Source of the DNA: AP-15 sp963755435
GTDB taxonomy: Bacteria > Pseudomonadota > Alphaproteobacteria > ATCC43930 > CGMCC-115725
Direction: 5' to 3'
Assembly: GCA_963755435.1 (NCBI GenBank)
Contig: CAVWJX010000003.1
Coordinates: 682,001 to 746,000 of the forward strand
Length of the DNA stretch: 64,000 nucleotides
This document shows, piece after piece, positions 56,275 through 64,000 of this stretch. Position numbers and translations under genes: made by a program. Under the pieces are notes generated by a model. That model was not told the DNA's origin and ran no database searches. It saw only the letters and a program-made list of their open reading frames with translations. Numbering within the stretch: the first letter of the stretch is position 1; each line of letters starts with the position of its first letter.

Positions 56275-59200
56275 ATGGCGCTGAAGGCGGTCACGCTCGA
56301 CGACAAATACGTCCTCGACCGGGGACGGGTCTACCTGACCGGGACCCAGGCGCTGGTGCGTCTGCCGCTGCTGCAGCGCCAGCGCGACGTTGCCGCCGGG
56401 CTCAACACCGGCGGCTTCATCTCGGGCTATCGCGGCTCGCCTCTGGGCGGGCTCGATCAGGCCTTGTGGGGTGCGCGCCGGTTTATCGAAAAGAATCATA
56501 TCCGCTTTCAGCCGGCGATCAACGAAGAGCTCGGCGCCACCGCGATCTGGGGCAGCCAGCAGCTGGGGCTGTTCCCCGGCGCCAAATACGACGGCGTCTT
56601 TGCCATGTGGTACGCCAAGGGGCCCGGGGTCGACCGCAGCGGCGACGCGCTCAAGCACGGCAACTCCGCCGGCTCGGCGCCCCATGGCGGGGTGCTGCTG
56701 CTGGCCGGCGACGACCACACCTGCAAATCCTCGACCCTGGCGCATCAATCCGAATATGCGTTCATGGACGCCTCGATCCCGGTGCTGAACCCGTCGGGGG
56801 TGCAGGACATCCTCGATCTCGGCCTCTATGGCTGGGCGATGTCGCGCTATTCCGGCTGTTGGATCGCGTTCAAGACGATCGCCGAGACGGTCGACAGCTC
56901 GGCCTCGGTCGATATCGCGCCCGAACGCACGAGGATCGTGTTGCCGCAGGATTTCGAGATGCCGCCGGGCGGGCTCAACATCCGCTGGCCCGACCAGCCG
57001 CTCGAACAGGAATACCGGCTGCACAAATATAAGCTCTATGCGGCACTGGCCTTTGCCCGCGCCAACCGGCTCGACCGCATCGTCATCGACAGCCCCTATC
57101 CGCGCTTTGGCATCGTCACCACCGGCAAATCCTATCTCGACGTGCGCCAGGCGCTGGACGATCTGGGGATCGACGAGGCGCACGCCGCCGAGATCGGCAT
57201 CCGCCTCTACAAGGTGGCGATGTCATGGCCGCTCGAACGCGAGGGCATCCGCCATTTCGCCGAAGGGCTCGAGGAAATCCTGGTCGTCGAGGAAAAGCGC
57301 GCGGTCATCGAGAACCAGTTCAAGGAGCAGCTCTATAACTGGCGCGAGGATGTGCGCCCGCGGGTGATCGGCAAGTTCGACGAGAACCGCAACTGGATTC
57401 TGCCGTCCAACGGCGAATTGACGCCGGCCCAGATTGCCCGGGTGATCGCCCAGCGCATCGCCCGCTTTCACACCTCGCCGCGGATTGAGGAGCGCCTGGC
57501 GTTTCTGGAGGCCAAGGAGCGCCAGCTCGGCGGCAACGTCGTGCCGTTCGCCCGCACGCCCTATTTCTGCTCGGGCTGCCCGCACAACAGCTCGACCAAG
57601 GTGCCCGAGGGCAGCCGCGCGCTGGCCGGCATCGGCTGTCATTACCTGGCGCAGTTCATGGACCGCTCGACCGCGACCTTCACCCAGATGGGCGGTGAGG
57701 GGGTGCCGTGGATCGGTCAGGCGCCGTTCACCGAAACCCGGCACGTTTTCGCCAATCTCGGCGATGGCACCTATACCCATTCCGGGGTGCTGGCGATCCG
57801 CGCCGCGATCGCCGCCAAGGTCAACATCACTTATAAGCTCCTATTCAACGACGCGGTGGCGATGACCGGCGGCCAGCCGAGCGACACCGGGCTGACCCCG
57901 CAGATTCTGACCCGGCAACTCGCGGCCGAGGGGGTCGGGCGGATCGTCGTCGTCACCGATGAACCCGACAAATATCCGCCGGGCGCCGATTTTGCCGCCG
58001 GTGTCGAGGTCCGCCATCGCGACGATCTCGATCAGGTGCAGCGCGATTTGCGCGAGATCCCGGGGGTTACCGCGATCGTCTACGACCAGACCTGCGCCGC
58101 CGAGAAGCGCCGCCGCCGCAAGCGCGGCCGCTTCCCCGATCCGCCGAAGCGGGTGTTTATCAATGATCTGGTTTGCGAGGGCTGCGGCGACTGTTCGAAG
58201 ACCTCGAACTGCCTGTCGGTGGTGCCGGTCGAGACCGAGTTCGGGCGCAAGCGGGCAATCGATCAATCGAGCTGCAACAAGGACTATTCGTGCGTCGAGG
58301 GCTTCTGCCCGAGTTTTGTGACGGTGCATGGCGGCGGCCTCAAAAAGGGCCGCGCCGGCGCCCATGGCGAGGTTGGGCTCGGCGAAGACGGGCTGCCGGC
58401 ATTGCCCGAGCCGGCCCATCCCGCACTCGACCAGCCTTACGGCATCCTCGTCACCGGGGTCGGCGGCACCGGCGTCGTCACGATCGGCGCCTTGCTCGGG
58501 ATGGCGGCGCATCTCGAAGGCAAGGGCTGCACGATCCTCGACATGACTGGGCTCGCGCAAAAGGGCGGGGCGGTCTACAGCCATGTGCGGATCGCCCGCG
58601 AGCCCGGCGAGATCCACGCGGTGCGGATCGCCGCCGGCAACGCCAGGCTGCTGCTCGGCTGCGATCTGGTCGTCTCGGCCAGCGCCGACGCGCTCTCCAA
58701 GCTCGAACCCGGCCACAGCCGCGCGATCGTCAACAGCCACGAAATCATCACCGGCGATTTTACCCGCAACCCGGATCTGGTGTTCCCGAAGGGCGCCCTG
58801 GAACGCAGCATCGCCGAGGCGACCGGGCCCGAAAACACCGAATTCGTCGATGCCACCCGGCTGGCGACAGGCCTCTTCGGCGATTCGATCGCAAGCAACC
58901 TGTTCATGCTCGGCTACGCCTATCAGCGCGGGCTGGTGCCGCTGTCGGGGGCGGCGATCGAGCGGGCGATCGAGCTGAACGGCGTCGCCGTCGAATTCAA
59001 TCTCGGCGCCTTCCGCTGGGGGCGGCGCCAAGCCGTCGATCCGGCGCTGGTCGAGGCGCGGGCAACCCCGGCAGCGGCACTTCCGGCGAGCCACCGGCTG
59101 TCCGAAACCCTCGATCAGCTGATCGAGCGCCGGGTCGCGTTTCTGACCGGCTACCAGGATCGCGCCTATGCTGAGCGTTACGCCGCGCGGGTCGGGCGGG

Positions 59201-59772
59201 TTCGCGTCGCCGAAGCGGCCGCGGTTCCCGGCGCCACGGCGCTGACCGCGGCGGTCGCCCGCTCGCTGTTCAAGCTGATGGCGTATAAGGACGAGTACGA
59301 GGTCGCCCGGCTCTATACCGAAAGCGATTTCCTCAAACGCGTTGCCGATCGCTTCGAGGGCCCCTACCAGCTGCGCTTTCATCTGGCGCCGCCGATCCTC
59401 GGCGATCGCGACTTGCAGACCGGGCATCTGAAGAAGCGCGAATTCGGTCCGTGGATGCTGGGCGTGTTCCGGGTGCTGGCGAAGCTGCGCCGGCTGCGCG
59501 GGACCCCGTTCGACATCTTCGCGCGCAGCCCGGAGCGACAAACCGAGCGCCGGCTGATCGGCGAATACGAGGCGGTGATCGACGAGATCCTCGCGCAGCT
59601 GACCCCGGCCAATCACCCGCTTGCGGTCGAGATCGCCCAGTTGCCGCTGGAGATCCGCGGCTTCGGCCACATCAAGGAGGCGAACCTTGCCAGGGTCAAG
59701 GCGAGGGAAGCCGCCTTGCGCCGCCGCTTGCACACCCCCGAGCCAGCCCCGGCTATGGCCGCCGCCGAGTAG
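56275..59772 (+). CDS. Indolepyruvate ferredoxin oxidoreductase, fused alpha-beta-gamma form
   Basis: A 1165-residue enzyme decarboxylating aryl- or branched 2-oxoacids to acyl-CoA with ferredoxin as acceptor. The N-terminal pyrimidine-binding half includes GFISGYRGSPLGGLDQ and HQSEYAFMDASIPVLNPSG. The TPP half has YFCSGCPHNSSTKVPEGSRALAGIGCHYLAQFMD divided around the cofactor site, GDGTYTHSGVLAIRAAI and NDAVAMTGGQPS. Iron-sulfur cysteines are in VCEGCGDCSKTSNCLSV and CNKDYSCVEGFCPS. The gamma part is GVGGTGVVTIGALLGMAAHLEGKG and DMTGLAQKGGAVYSHVR. ATG 56275 follows GGGAGATCGCG. Single-chain versions of about 1150 residues are usual in alphaproteobacteria; the enzyme serves aromatic amino acid degradation. 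Confidence 0.95.
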   Translation: MALKAVTLDDKYVLDRGRVYLTGTQALVRLPLLQRQRDVAAGLNTGGFISGYRGSPLGGLDQALWGARRFIEKNHIRFQPAINEELGATAIWGSQQLGLFPGAKYDGVFAMWYAKGPGVDRSGDALKHGNSAGSAPHGGVLLLAGDDHTCKSSTLAHQSEYAFMDASIPVLNPSGVQDILDLGLYGWAMSRYSGCWIAFKTIAETVDSSASVDIAPERTRIVLPQDFEMPPGGLNIRWPDQPLEQEYRLHKYKLYAALAFARANRLDRIVIDSPYPRFGIVTTGKSYLDVRQALDDLGIDEAHAAEIGIRLYKVAMSWPLEREGIRHFAEGLEEILVVEEKRAVIENQFKEQLYNWREDVRPRVIGKFDENRNWILPSNGELTPAQIARVIAQRIARFHTSPRIEERLAFLEAKERQLGGNVVPFARTPYFCSGCPHNSSTKVPEGSRALAGIGCHYLAQFMDRSTATFTQMGGEGVPWIGQAPFTETRHVFANLGDGTYTHSGVLAIRAAIAAKVNITYKLLFNDAVAMTGGQPSDTGLTPQILTRQLAAEGVGRIVVVTDEPDKYPPGADFAAGVEVRHRDDLDQVQRDLREIPGVTAIVYDQTCAAEKRRRRKRGRFPDPPKRVFINDLVCEGCGDCSKTSNCLSVVPVETEFGRKRAIDQSSCNKDYSCVEGFCPSFVTVHGGGLKKGRAGAHGEVGLGEDGLPALPEPAHPALDQPYGILVTGVGGTGVVTIGALLGMAAHLEGKGCTILDMTGLAQKGGAVYSHVRIAREPGEIHAVRIAAGNARLLLGCDLVVSASADALSKLEPGHSRAIVNSHEIITGDFTRNPDLVFPKGALERSIAEATGPENTEFVDATRLATGLFGDSIASNLFMLGYAYQRGLVPLSGAAIERAIELNGVAVEFNLGAFRWGRRQAVDPALVEARATPAAALPASHRLSETLDQLIERRVAFLTGYQDRAYAERYAARVGRVRVAEAAAVPGATALTAAVARSLFKLMAYKDEYEVARLYTESDFLKRVADRFEGPYQLRFHLAPPILGDRDLQTGHLKKREFGPWMLGVFRVLAKLRRLRGTPFDIFARSPERQTERRLIGEYEAVIDEILAQLTPANHPLAVEIAQLPLEIRGFGHIKEANLARVKAREAALRRRLHTPEPAPAMAAAE

Positions 59773-59802
59773 CTGAACCTTAGCCGGACTTGGCCGAGCG
59801 CA

Positions 59803-59848
59803 CCCAGGGCGGCCTTAGCCGGCGGCCCAGGGCGGCCTTAGCCGCCGG
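59803..59848. repeat. 23-bp tandem duplication across the htrA stop codon
   Basis: Two copies of a 23-bp unit, cccagggcggccttagccg(g/c)cgg, with one mismatch, lie at the 3' end of the second protease gene. Each carries tta, read as TAA on the minus strand; the copy at 59838-59840 is the used stop, so the end of the gene plus its stop was duplicated. Confidence 0.88.
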
Positions 59849-61289
59849 CGGCGGGGAGGGCGACGAAGCGGGAATTGCTGCCGCGCTTGACCTCGACCAA
59901 CAGATCCTTCGTGCCGCTTTTCGCCGCGACGGTGGCTTTGTGCTGCACCTCTTGCGGCGTGGCGACCGGAACCCGGCCGATCGCGACCACGAGATCGCCG
60001 GGGCGCAGCCCCTGGGTCGCCGCGGCGCTGGCTGGCGGCACCTCGGTGATGACCACGCCGTTGACCCCGTCGGCCAGGGTAAACTCCTTGCGCAATTCCC
60101 CGTTGAGCTTGGCGAGCTTGAGCCCGAGTGCGGCGAGGGTGGGCGGCGGTTTCGGCTTTTGCGGTTCGGGCTCGGCCGGCGGCGGGCGGTTGGGATCCAA
60201 CGCCGCGACGGTGAGCGTCACCTGCTGCTGCTTGTGGTCGCGCCAGATCGCCAGCTTGACCGTTTTGCCGGGCTGGGTGCCGGCCACCAGCAGCGCCAGC
60301 TGGCGGCTGCGGTCGATCGGCTTGCCATCGTAAGCCAGGACCACGTCACCGGGTTCGAGCTTGGCCTGGGAAGCGGGGCTCGCCCGATCGATCTCGGCGA
60401 TCATCGCGCCCTCGCTCTTGTCGAGGCCGACGGCCGAGGCGAGCGCACCGGTGACTGGCTGGATGTGGGCGCCGATCCAGCCGCGCTCCACCTTGCCTGT
60501 CGCCTTCAGCTGATCGATGATCGAGCGGGCAAAGGCCGAGGGAATGGCAAAGCCGATGCCGATCGATCCGCCCGAGGGCGAGAAGATTGCGGTGTTGATG
60601 CCGATCACCTGGCCAGCGAGGTTGAACATCGGTCCGCCGGAATTGCCGCGGTTGATCGATGCGTCGGTCTGCAGGAAATCGTCATAGGGTCCGGAATGGA
60701 TATCGCGCGCGGTGGCCGAGATGATCCCCGAGGTGACGGTGCCGCCGAGCCCGAACGGATTGCCGATCGCGAGCACCCAATCGCCGACCCTGGTTTTAGT
60801 CGAATCGCCCCAGCTGGCCGCCGGCAGCGGCGTCTTGGCATCGACCTTCAGCAAGGCCAGGTCGCTGATCTGATCGCGCCCGACGACATGGGCCCGCAAG
60901 CTCGTATTGTCCGCCAGGGTCACGGTGATCTGCTCGGCGTTGGCGATCACGTGGTTGTTGGTGACGATCAAACCGGACGGATCGATGATGAAGCCGGAGC
61001 CGAGCGAGGCCGCCGGGCTGATCCCGTTCGGGCCGCCCGGAGCGCCGTTGTCGCCAAAGAAGTCATGGAAAAACTGATCGAGCGGCGAGCCCGGCGCCGG
61101 CGCCAGCCCCTCGGGGGTGTTCTTGGGCAATCCGGCGACGCCGGCCTCGGTCGTCGAGATGTTGACCACGACGCCGAGGAGCCGCGCCGCCAGCTGGGCG
61201 AACACCTGGGAAAATGGCGTCGGCGGCGGCGGGTCGGCCCGGCCCGGGGCCGCCGCCAGCAGCAGGACCGCCAGCAATGCTGCCCGCAT
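59838..61289 (-). CDS. Second HtrA-type periplasmic serine protease
   Basis: A 483-residue S1C protease. ATG 61289 yields a clean signal peptide (MRAALLAVLLLAAAPGRA); the longer reading to 61592 is arginine-rich antisense sequence. The triad is H113 (VTNNHVI), D143 (QISDLALL) and S217 (RGNSGGP). PDZ1 follows (GWIGAHIQPVTGALA, LEPGDVVLAYDGKPIDRS) and a shorter PDZ2 (GLRPGDLVVAIGRVPVATPQEV). A Pro-rich linker (PPPAEPEPQKPKPPPT) joins them. It shares layout but not close identity with the protease at 51.5 kb, so it is a diverged paralogue. It probably shares envelope quality control. Confidence 0.93.
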   Translation of the reverse strand: MRAALLAVLLLAAAPGRADPPPPTPFSQVFAQLAARLLGVVVNISTTEAGVAGLPKNTPEGLAPAPGSPLDQFFHDFFGDNGAPGGPNGISPAASLGSGFIIDPSGLIVTNNHVIANAEQITVTLADNTSLRAHVVGRDQISDLALLKVDAKTPLPAASWGDSTKTRVGDWVLAIGNPFGLGGTVTSGIISATARDIHSGPYDDFLQTDASINRGNSGGPMFNLAGQVIGINTAIFSPSGGSIGIGFAIPSAFARSIIDQLKATGKVERGWIGAHIQPVTGALASAVGLDKSEGAMIAEIDRASPASQAKLEPGDVVLAYDGKPIDRSRQLALLVAGTQPGKTVKLAIWRDHKQQQVTLTVAALDPNRPPPAEPEPQKPKPPPTLAALGLKLAKLNGELRKEFTLADGVNGVVITEVPPASAAATQGLRPGDLVVAIGRVPVATPQEVQHKATVAAKSGTKDLLVEVKRGSNSRFVALPAAGG

Positions 61290-61432
61290 CGCGCCTCGAC
61301 AGCCGGTCAATCTCACCGAAGCTGTTCCTTGACCCGCGCTGCCGCCGTGCTCGCCGCCAACGGATCTGGCGCTGGCGCTCCTGCCGCGCTCGATATGAAA
61401 TGGCGATCGGCTTGGCAAGGCGGAAGCGCGCG

Positions 61433-62725
61433 GTGAGCAGGGGCGAGGATCACGCGAACGCGGCGCTGTTGCGCGGCTGGTTTGGTGCGGCGCTGGCCGC
61501 GGCCGAGCCCGACCGGGCGCTCGACGGCCATCTCCCGACCGCGGTTCGCGGGCGCACCGTCGTCGCCGGCGCCGGCAAGGCGGCCGCGGCAATGGCCCGC
61601 GCCTTTGAGCAGCGCTGGCCGGGTCCGCTCGAAGGTCTGGTTCTGACGCGTTACGGTCATGCGGTGTCCTGCGACCGGATCGAAGTCATCGAGGCGAGCC
61701 ATCCTGTGCCCGATTTGGCCGGCATGCGCGCGTCCCGGCGGCTGCTCGACCTCGCCCGCGGTCTCGGACCCGACGACCAGTTGGTGTTTCTCGCCTCGGG
61801 CGGCGGCTCGGCGTTGCTCACCTTGCCGGCGCCGGGTCTCACCCTGGCGGACAAGCAGGCGGTGACGCGGGCGCTGCTGCGCTCGGGAGCGACCATCACC
61901 GAGATCAACACGGTGCGCAAGCATCTCTCGGCGATCAAGGGCGGCCGGCTCGCTGCCGCCGCGGCCCCGGCGCGGGTGGTCTGCCTGGCGATCTCCGATG
62001 TGCCGGGGGACGATCCCGCGGTCATCGCCTCGGGACCGACGGTGCCCGACGCCACGACATTCGGCGACGCCCGGGCGGTGCTGCAAAAGTACCGGATCGG
62101 CGAGCCCCTAGCGGTCATCGCCCATCTGGCGGCGCCGCATGAGGAGACCCCCAAGCCCGGCGATCCGGTGTTCGCGCGAACCCGTTTCGAGCTGGTCGCG
62201 AGCCCGCTCGCCTCGCTGCACGCGGCGGCCGACGCGGCGCTGCGGCAAAACATCACGCCGATCGTGCTGAGCGACCGGATCGAGGGCGAGGCGCGCGAGG
62301 TGGCCTTGGTTCACGCCGCGATCGCCCATCAGCTGCGGGCCGGCGAATTCCGCGTCGGCGCGCGGGCGGTTCCGCTCCCCGCCGTGCTGCTGTCGGGCGG
62401 CGAGACCACGGTGACGGTCAAGGGCCCCGGCCGCGGCGGGCGCAACGTCGAGTTCCTGCTGGCGCTCGCGGTCGCCCTCGGCGGCGCGGCGGGCATCTCG
62501 GCGCTGGCCTGCGACACCGACGGCATCGACGGAACCGAGGACAATGCCGGGGCGATCCTGCATCCGGACAGCATCGCACGGGCCGCGGCGCTCGGCATCG
62601 AGGCCGGTGCCGCACTCGCCGAGAATGACGGTTACCGGTTTTTCGGCGCCCTCGGCGATCTCGTCGTGACCGGGCCGACCCTGACCAACGTCAATGATTT
62701 CCGGGCGATCCTGGTGCGCGGCTGA
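61433..62725 (+). CDS. Glycerate 2-kinase (MOFRL family, GckA/TtuD)
   Basis: A 430-residue enzyme phosphorylating D-glycerate to 2-phosphoglycerate. GTG 61433 is preceded by GGAAG; an ATG at 61400 in frame is a possible alternative. Conserved blocks: VVAGAGKAAAAMARAFE, ASHPVPDLAGMRASRRLLDL, FLASGGGSALLTLPAPG, NTVRKHLSAIKGGRLA, AISDVPGDDPAVIASGPTVPD and the C-terminal MOFRL region LLSGGETTVTVKGPGRGGRNVEF with CDTDGIDGTEDNAGAI. It lies 25 bp ahead of pyruvate kinase: its product enters glycolysis two steps before that enzyme, an arrangement typical of glyoxylate/glycerate assimilation. Confidence 0.94.
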   Translation: MSRGEDHANAALLRGWFGAALAAAEPDRALDGHLPTAVRGRTVVAGAGKAAAAMARAFEQRWPGPLEGLVLTRYGHAVSCDRIEVIEASHPVPDLAGMRASRRLLDLARGLGPDDQLVFLASGGGSALLTLPAPGLTLADKQAVTRALLRSGATITEINTVRKHLSAIKGGRLAAAAAPARVVCLAISDVPGDDPAVIASGPTVPDATTFGDARAVLQKYRIGEPLAVIAHLAAPHEETPKPGDPVFARTRFELVASPLASLHAAADAALRQNITPIVLSDRIEGEAREVALVHAAIAHQLRAGEFRVGARAVPLPAVLLSGGETTVTVKGPGRGGRNVEFLLALAVALGGAAGISALACDTDGIDGTEDNAGAILHPDSIARAAALGIEAGAALAENDGYRFFGALGDLVVTGPTLTNVNDFRAILVRG

Positions 62726-62750
62726 TGCCGGATTGCGGGGGAGAGAGGTG

Positions 62751-64000
62751 ATGCGCCGGCGCAGCGCCAAGATTGTCGCGACCCTCGGCCCGTCGAGCTC
62801 GACGCCAGAGCAGATCCGAGCGCTGTTCGAGGCCGGCGTCGATGTGTTCCGCCTCAACTTCAGTCACGGCACGCATCAGGAGCACCTGGCGCGGTTCGAG
62901 GCGATCCGGCGGGTCGAGCACGCGAGCGGGCGGCCGATCGCCATTCTCGCCGACCTGCAAGGGCCAAAGCTGCGTCTCGGCACCTTCGAGAGCGGCCGGA
63001 TCGAGCTCGCCGCCGGCGCCCATCTGCGCCTTGACCTCGATCCGCGGCCCGGCGACCAGGCGCGCGCGCCGCTGCCCCACCCCGAGATTTTCGCGGCGTT
63101 GCAGCCGGGCACCGATTTGTTGCTCGACGACGGCAAGGTGCGGCTCGAGACCGAGAGCTGCGGCCCGGGCTTTGCCGAGACCTTGTGCCGGGTCGGCGGC
63201 CCGCTCTCCGACCGCAAGGGGGTCAACGTGCCCAATGCGGTGCTGCCGCTGTCGGCGATCACCGGAAAGGACCGCGCCGATCTCGCCTTTGCCCTCGACC
63301 ACGGCGCCGATTGGATCGCCTTTTCGTTTGTGCAGCGCCCCGACGACGTCGCCGAAGGGCGCAAGCTCGTCGCCGGACGCGCCGGGGTCATGGTCAAGCT
63401 CGAAAAGCCGGCGGCGATCGAGCGGCTGGCGCAAATCATCGAGCTTGCCGATGGGCTGATGGTGGCGCGCGGCGATCTCGGCGTCGAGATGCCGCCGGAG
63501 GATGTGCCGAGCGTGCAAAAGCAGGTGGTTCACGCCTGCCGGCTCGCCGGCAAGCCGGTCATCGTCGCGACGCAAATGCTCGAATCTATGATCGCCTCGC
63601 CGACCCCGACCCGGGCCGAGACCTCGGACGTCGCCCACGCGGTCTATGAGGGCGCCGATGCGGTCATGCTGTCGGGAGAGACCGCGGCCGGGCGCTATCC
63701 GATCGAAGCGGTGGCGATGATGAACCGCATCGCCTGCCGGGTGCAGCAGGACCCGCTTTATTTCCCGATGCTGAAGAGCACCCCGATCGAGCACGAGCAT
63801 ACCGCACCCGACGCGATCAGCGCCGCCGCCTGCCAGGTCGCCGGCACGGTCGGCGCCGCCGCGATCGTGTCCTACACGACCTCGGGCGCCACCGCCCTGC
63901 GCGCCGCGCGCGAACGGCCGGGAGTGCCGATCCTGGTGCTGACCTCGAACATCGGCACCGCCCGGCGGCTCGCCGTCTTGTGGGGGGCGCACTGCGTCCA
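62751..64000 (+). CDS. pyk: Pyruvate kinase (3' end outside window)
   Basis: 416 codons are visible and the frame is open to the window edge. ATG 62751 follows GAGAGAGG and opens RRRSAKIVATLGPSSSTPEQIRAL. Motifs: VFRLNFSHGTH (phosphate and K+ site), ILADLQGPKLRLGTF, the B-domain region, VMVKLEKPAAIERLAQIIELADGLMVARGDLGVEM (catalytic Lys and Mg-binding Glu/Asp) and VIVATQMLESMIASPTPTRAETSDVAHAV. The missing part is the end of the C domain. It converts phosphoenolpyruvate and ADP to pyruvate and ATP. It is very likely in one transcript with glycerate kinase. Confidence 0.96.
   Translation, partial: MRRRSAKIVATLGPSSSTPEQIRALFEAGVDVFRLNFSHGTHQEHLARFEAIRRVEHASGRPIAILADLQGPKLRLGTFESGRIELAAGAHLRLDLDPRPGDQARAPLPHPEIFAALQPGTDLLLDDGKVRLETESCGPGFAETLCRVGGPLSDRKGVNVPNAVLPLSAITGKDRADLAFALDHGADWIAFSFVQRPDDVAEGRKLVAGRAGVMVKLEKPAAIERLAQIIELADGLMVARGDLGVEMPPEDVPSVQKQVVHACRLAGKPVIVATQMLESMIASPTPTRAETSDVAHAVYEGADAVMLSGETAAGRYPIEAVAMMNRIACRVQQDPLYFPMLKSTPIEHEHTAPDAISAAACQVAGTVGAAAIVSYTTSGATALRAARERPGVPILVLTSNIGTARRLAVLWGAHCV

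Noticed and set aside
57841..59733. 630-codon open frame on minus strand
   Set aside because: Shadow of the indolepyruvate oxidoreductase; no recognisable domain.

Overview
The window is chromosomal DNA of a high-GC (by eye about two thirds G+C) alphaproteobacterium. The gene families fit a Rhodospirillales-type organism: a fused indolepyruvate:ferredoxin oxidoreductase, a Tad pilus locus, a SUV3-type helicase followed by an S4 protein, mutM next to a crotonase, and an HTH protein of a kind I associate with Azospirillum relatives. Genus cannot be read from the sequence. Coding density is very high and no gene-free stretch exceeds about 275 bp. I see no rRNA, tRNA, CRISPR, prophage or insertion sequence.

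Layout. 1-3.6 kb: end of a DUF442 phosphatase gene, a membrane glycosyltransferase (GT87 type), a GT2 glycosyltransferase and a SAM methyltransferase; both transferases carry frameshifts. 3.8-6.5 kb: alaS. 6.6-16.4 kb: Tad/Flp pilus locus, with tadD on plus and cpaA-cpaB-cpaC-cpaD-cpaE-cpaF-tadB-tadC on minus. cpaC and cpaD are broken by many frameshifts, and a 17-bp repeat array separates cpaE from cpaF. No pilin or TadE/F/G gene is visible. 16.6-19.4 kb: yejF and yejE transporter genes without yejA or yejB. 19.6-23 kb: GIY-YIG protein, asd, Mpo1-like, AhpD-like and glyoxalase-fold proteins. 23-26.8 kb: a lower-GC group (polysaccharide deacetylase, FemAB-like acyltransferase, GNAT, methyltransferase) probably concerned with envelope glycans. 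26.8-33.6 kb: small-molecule catabolism (Fe-type alcohol dehydrogenase, alpha/beta hydrolase, cupin, MFS carrier, solute-binding protein, HpaB-type flavin monooxygenase). 33.6-37.1 kb: a 1040-residue CheB-CheR-PAS-HWE kinase overlapping a single-domain response regulator. 37.3-43 kb: two luciferase-like flavin oxidoreductases, RidA, an SMP-30 lactonase and a pyridine nucleotide-disulfide oxidoreductase. 43-45.7 kb: mutM, enoyl-CoA hydratase, a TRAP-type binding protein. 45.8-53.1 kb: S4 protein, helicase, htpG, AhpD-like protein, DegP-type protease. 53.2-64 kb: HTH protein, GlcD-type FAD oxidoreductase, indolepyruvate oxidoreductase, a second HtrA protease, glycerate-2-kinase and the start of pyruvate kinase.

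How genes work together. The Tad genes would build one secretion/pilus machine. The kinase and receiver form one signalling pair. glcD, glycerate kinase and pyruvate kinase fit glycolate/glycerate entry into central metabolism, though glcD is not in one operon with the others. The 27-43 kb block looks like an accessory store of enzymes for aromatic, terpenoid or other organic compounds, with its own uptake proteins.

Two window-wide features stand out. First, short tandem duplications (11-23 bp units) sit repeatedly at gene ends, often with one unit border in or next to the stop codon. Second, about nine genes carry frameshifts, densely in cpaC and cpaD. The residues stay conserved across frames, so sequencing or assembly error must be excluded before calling these genes dead.
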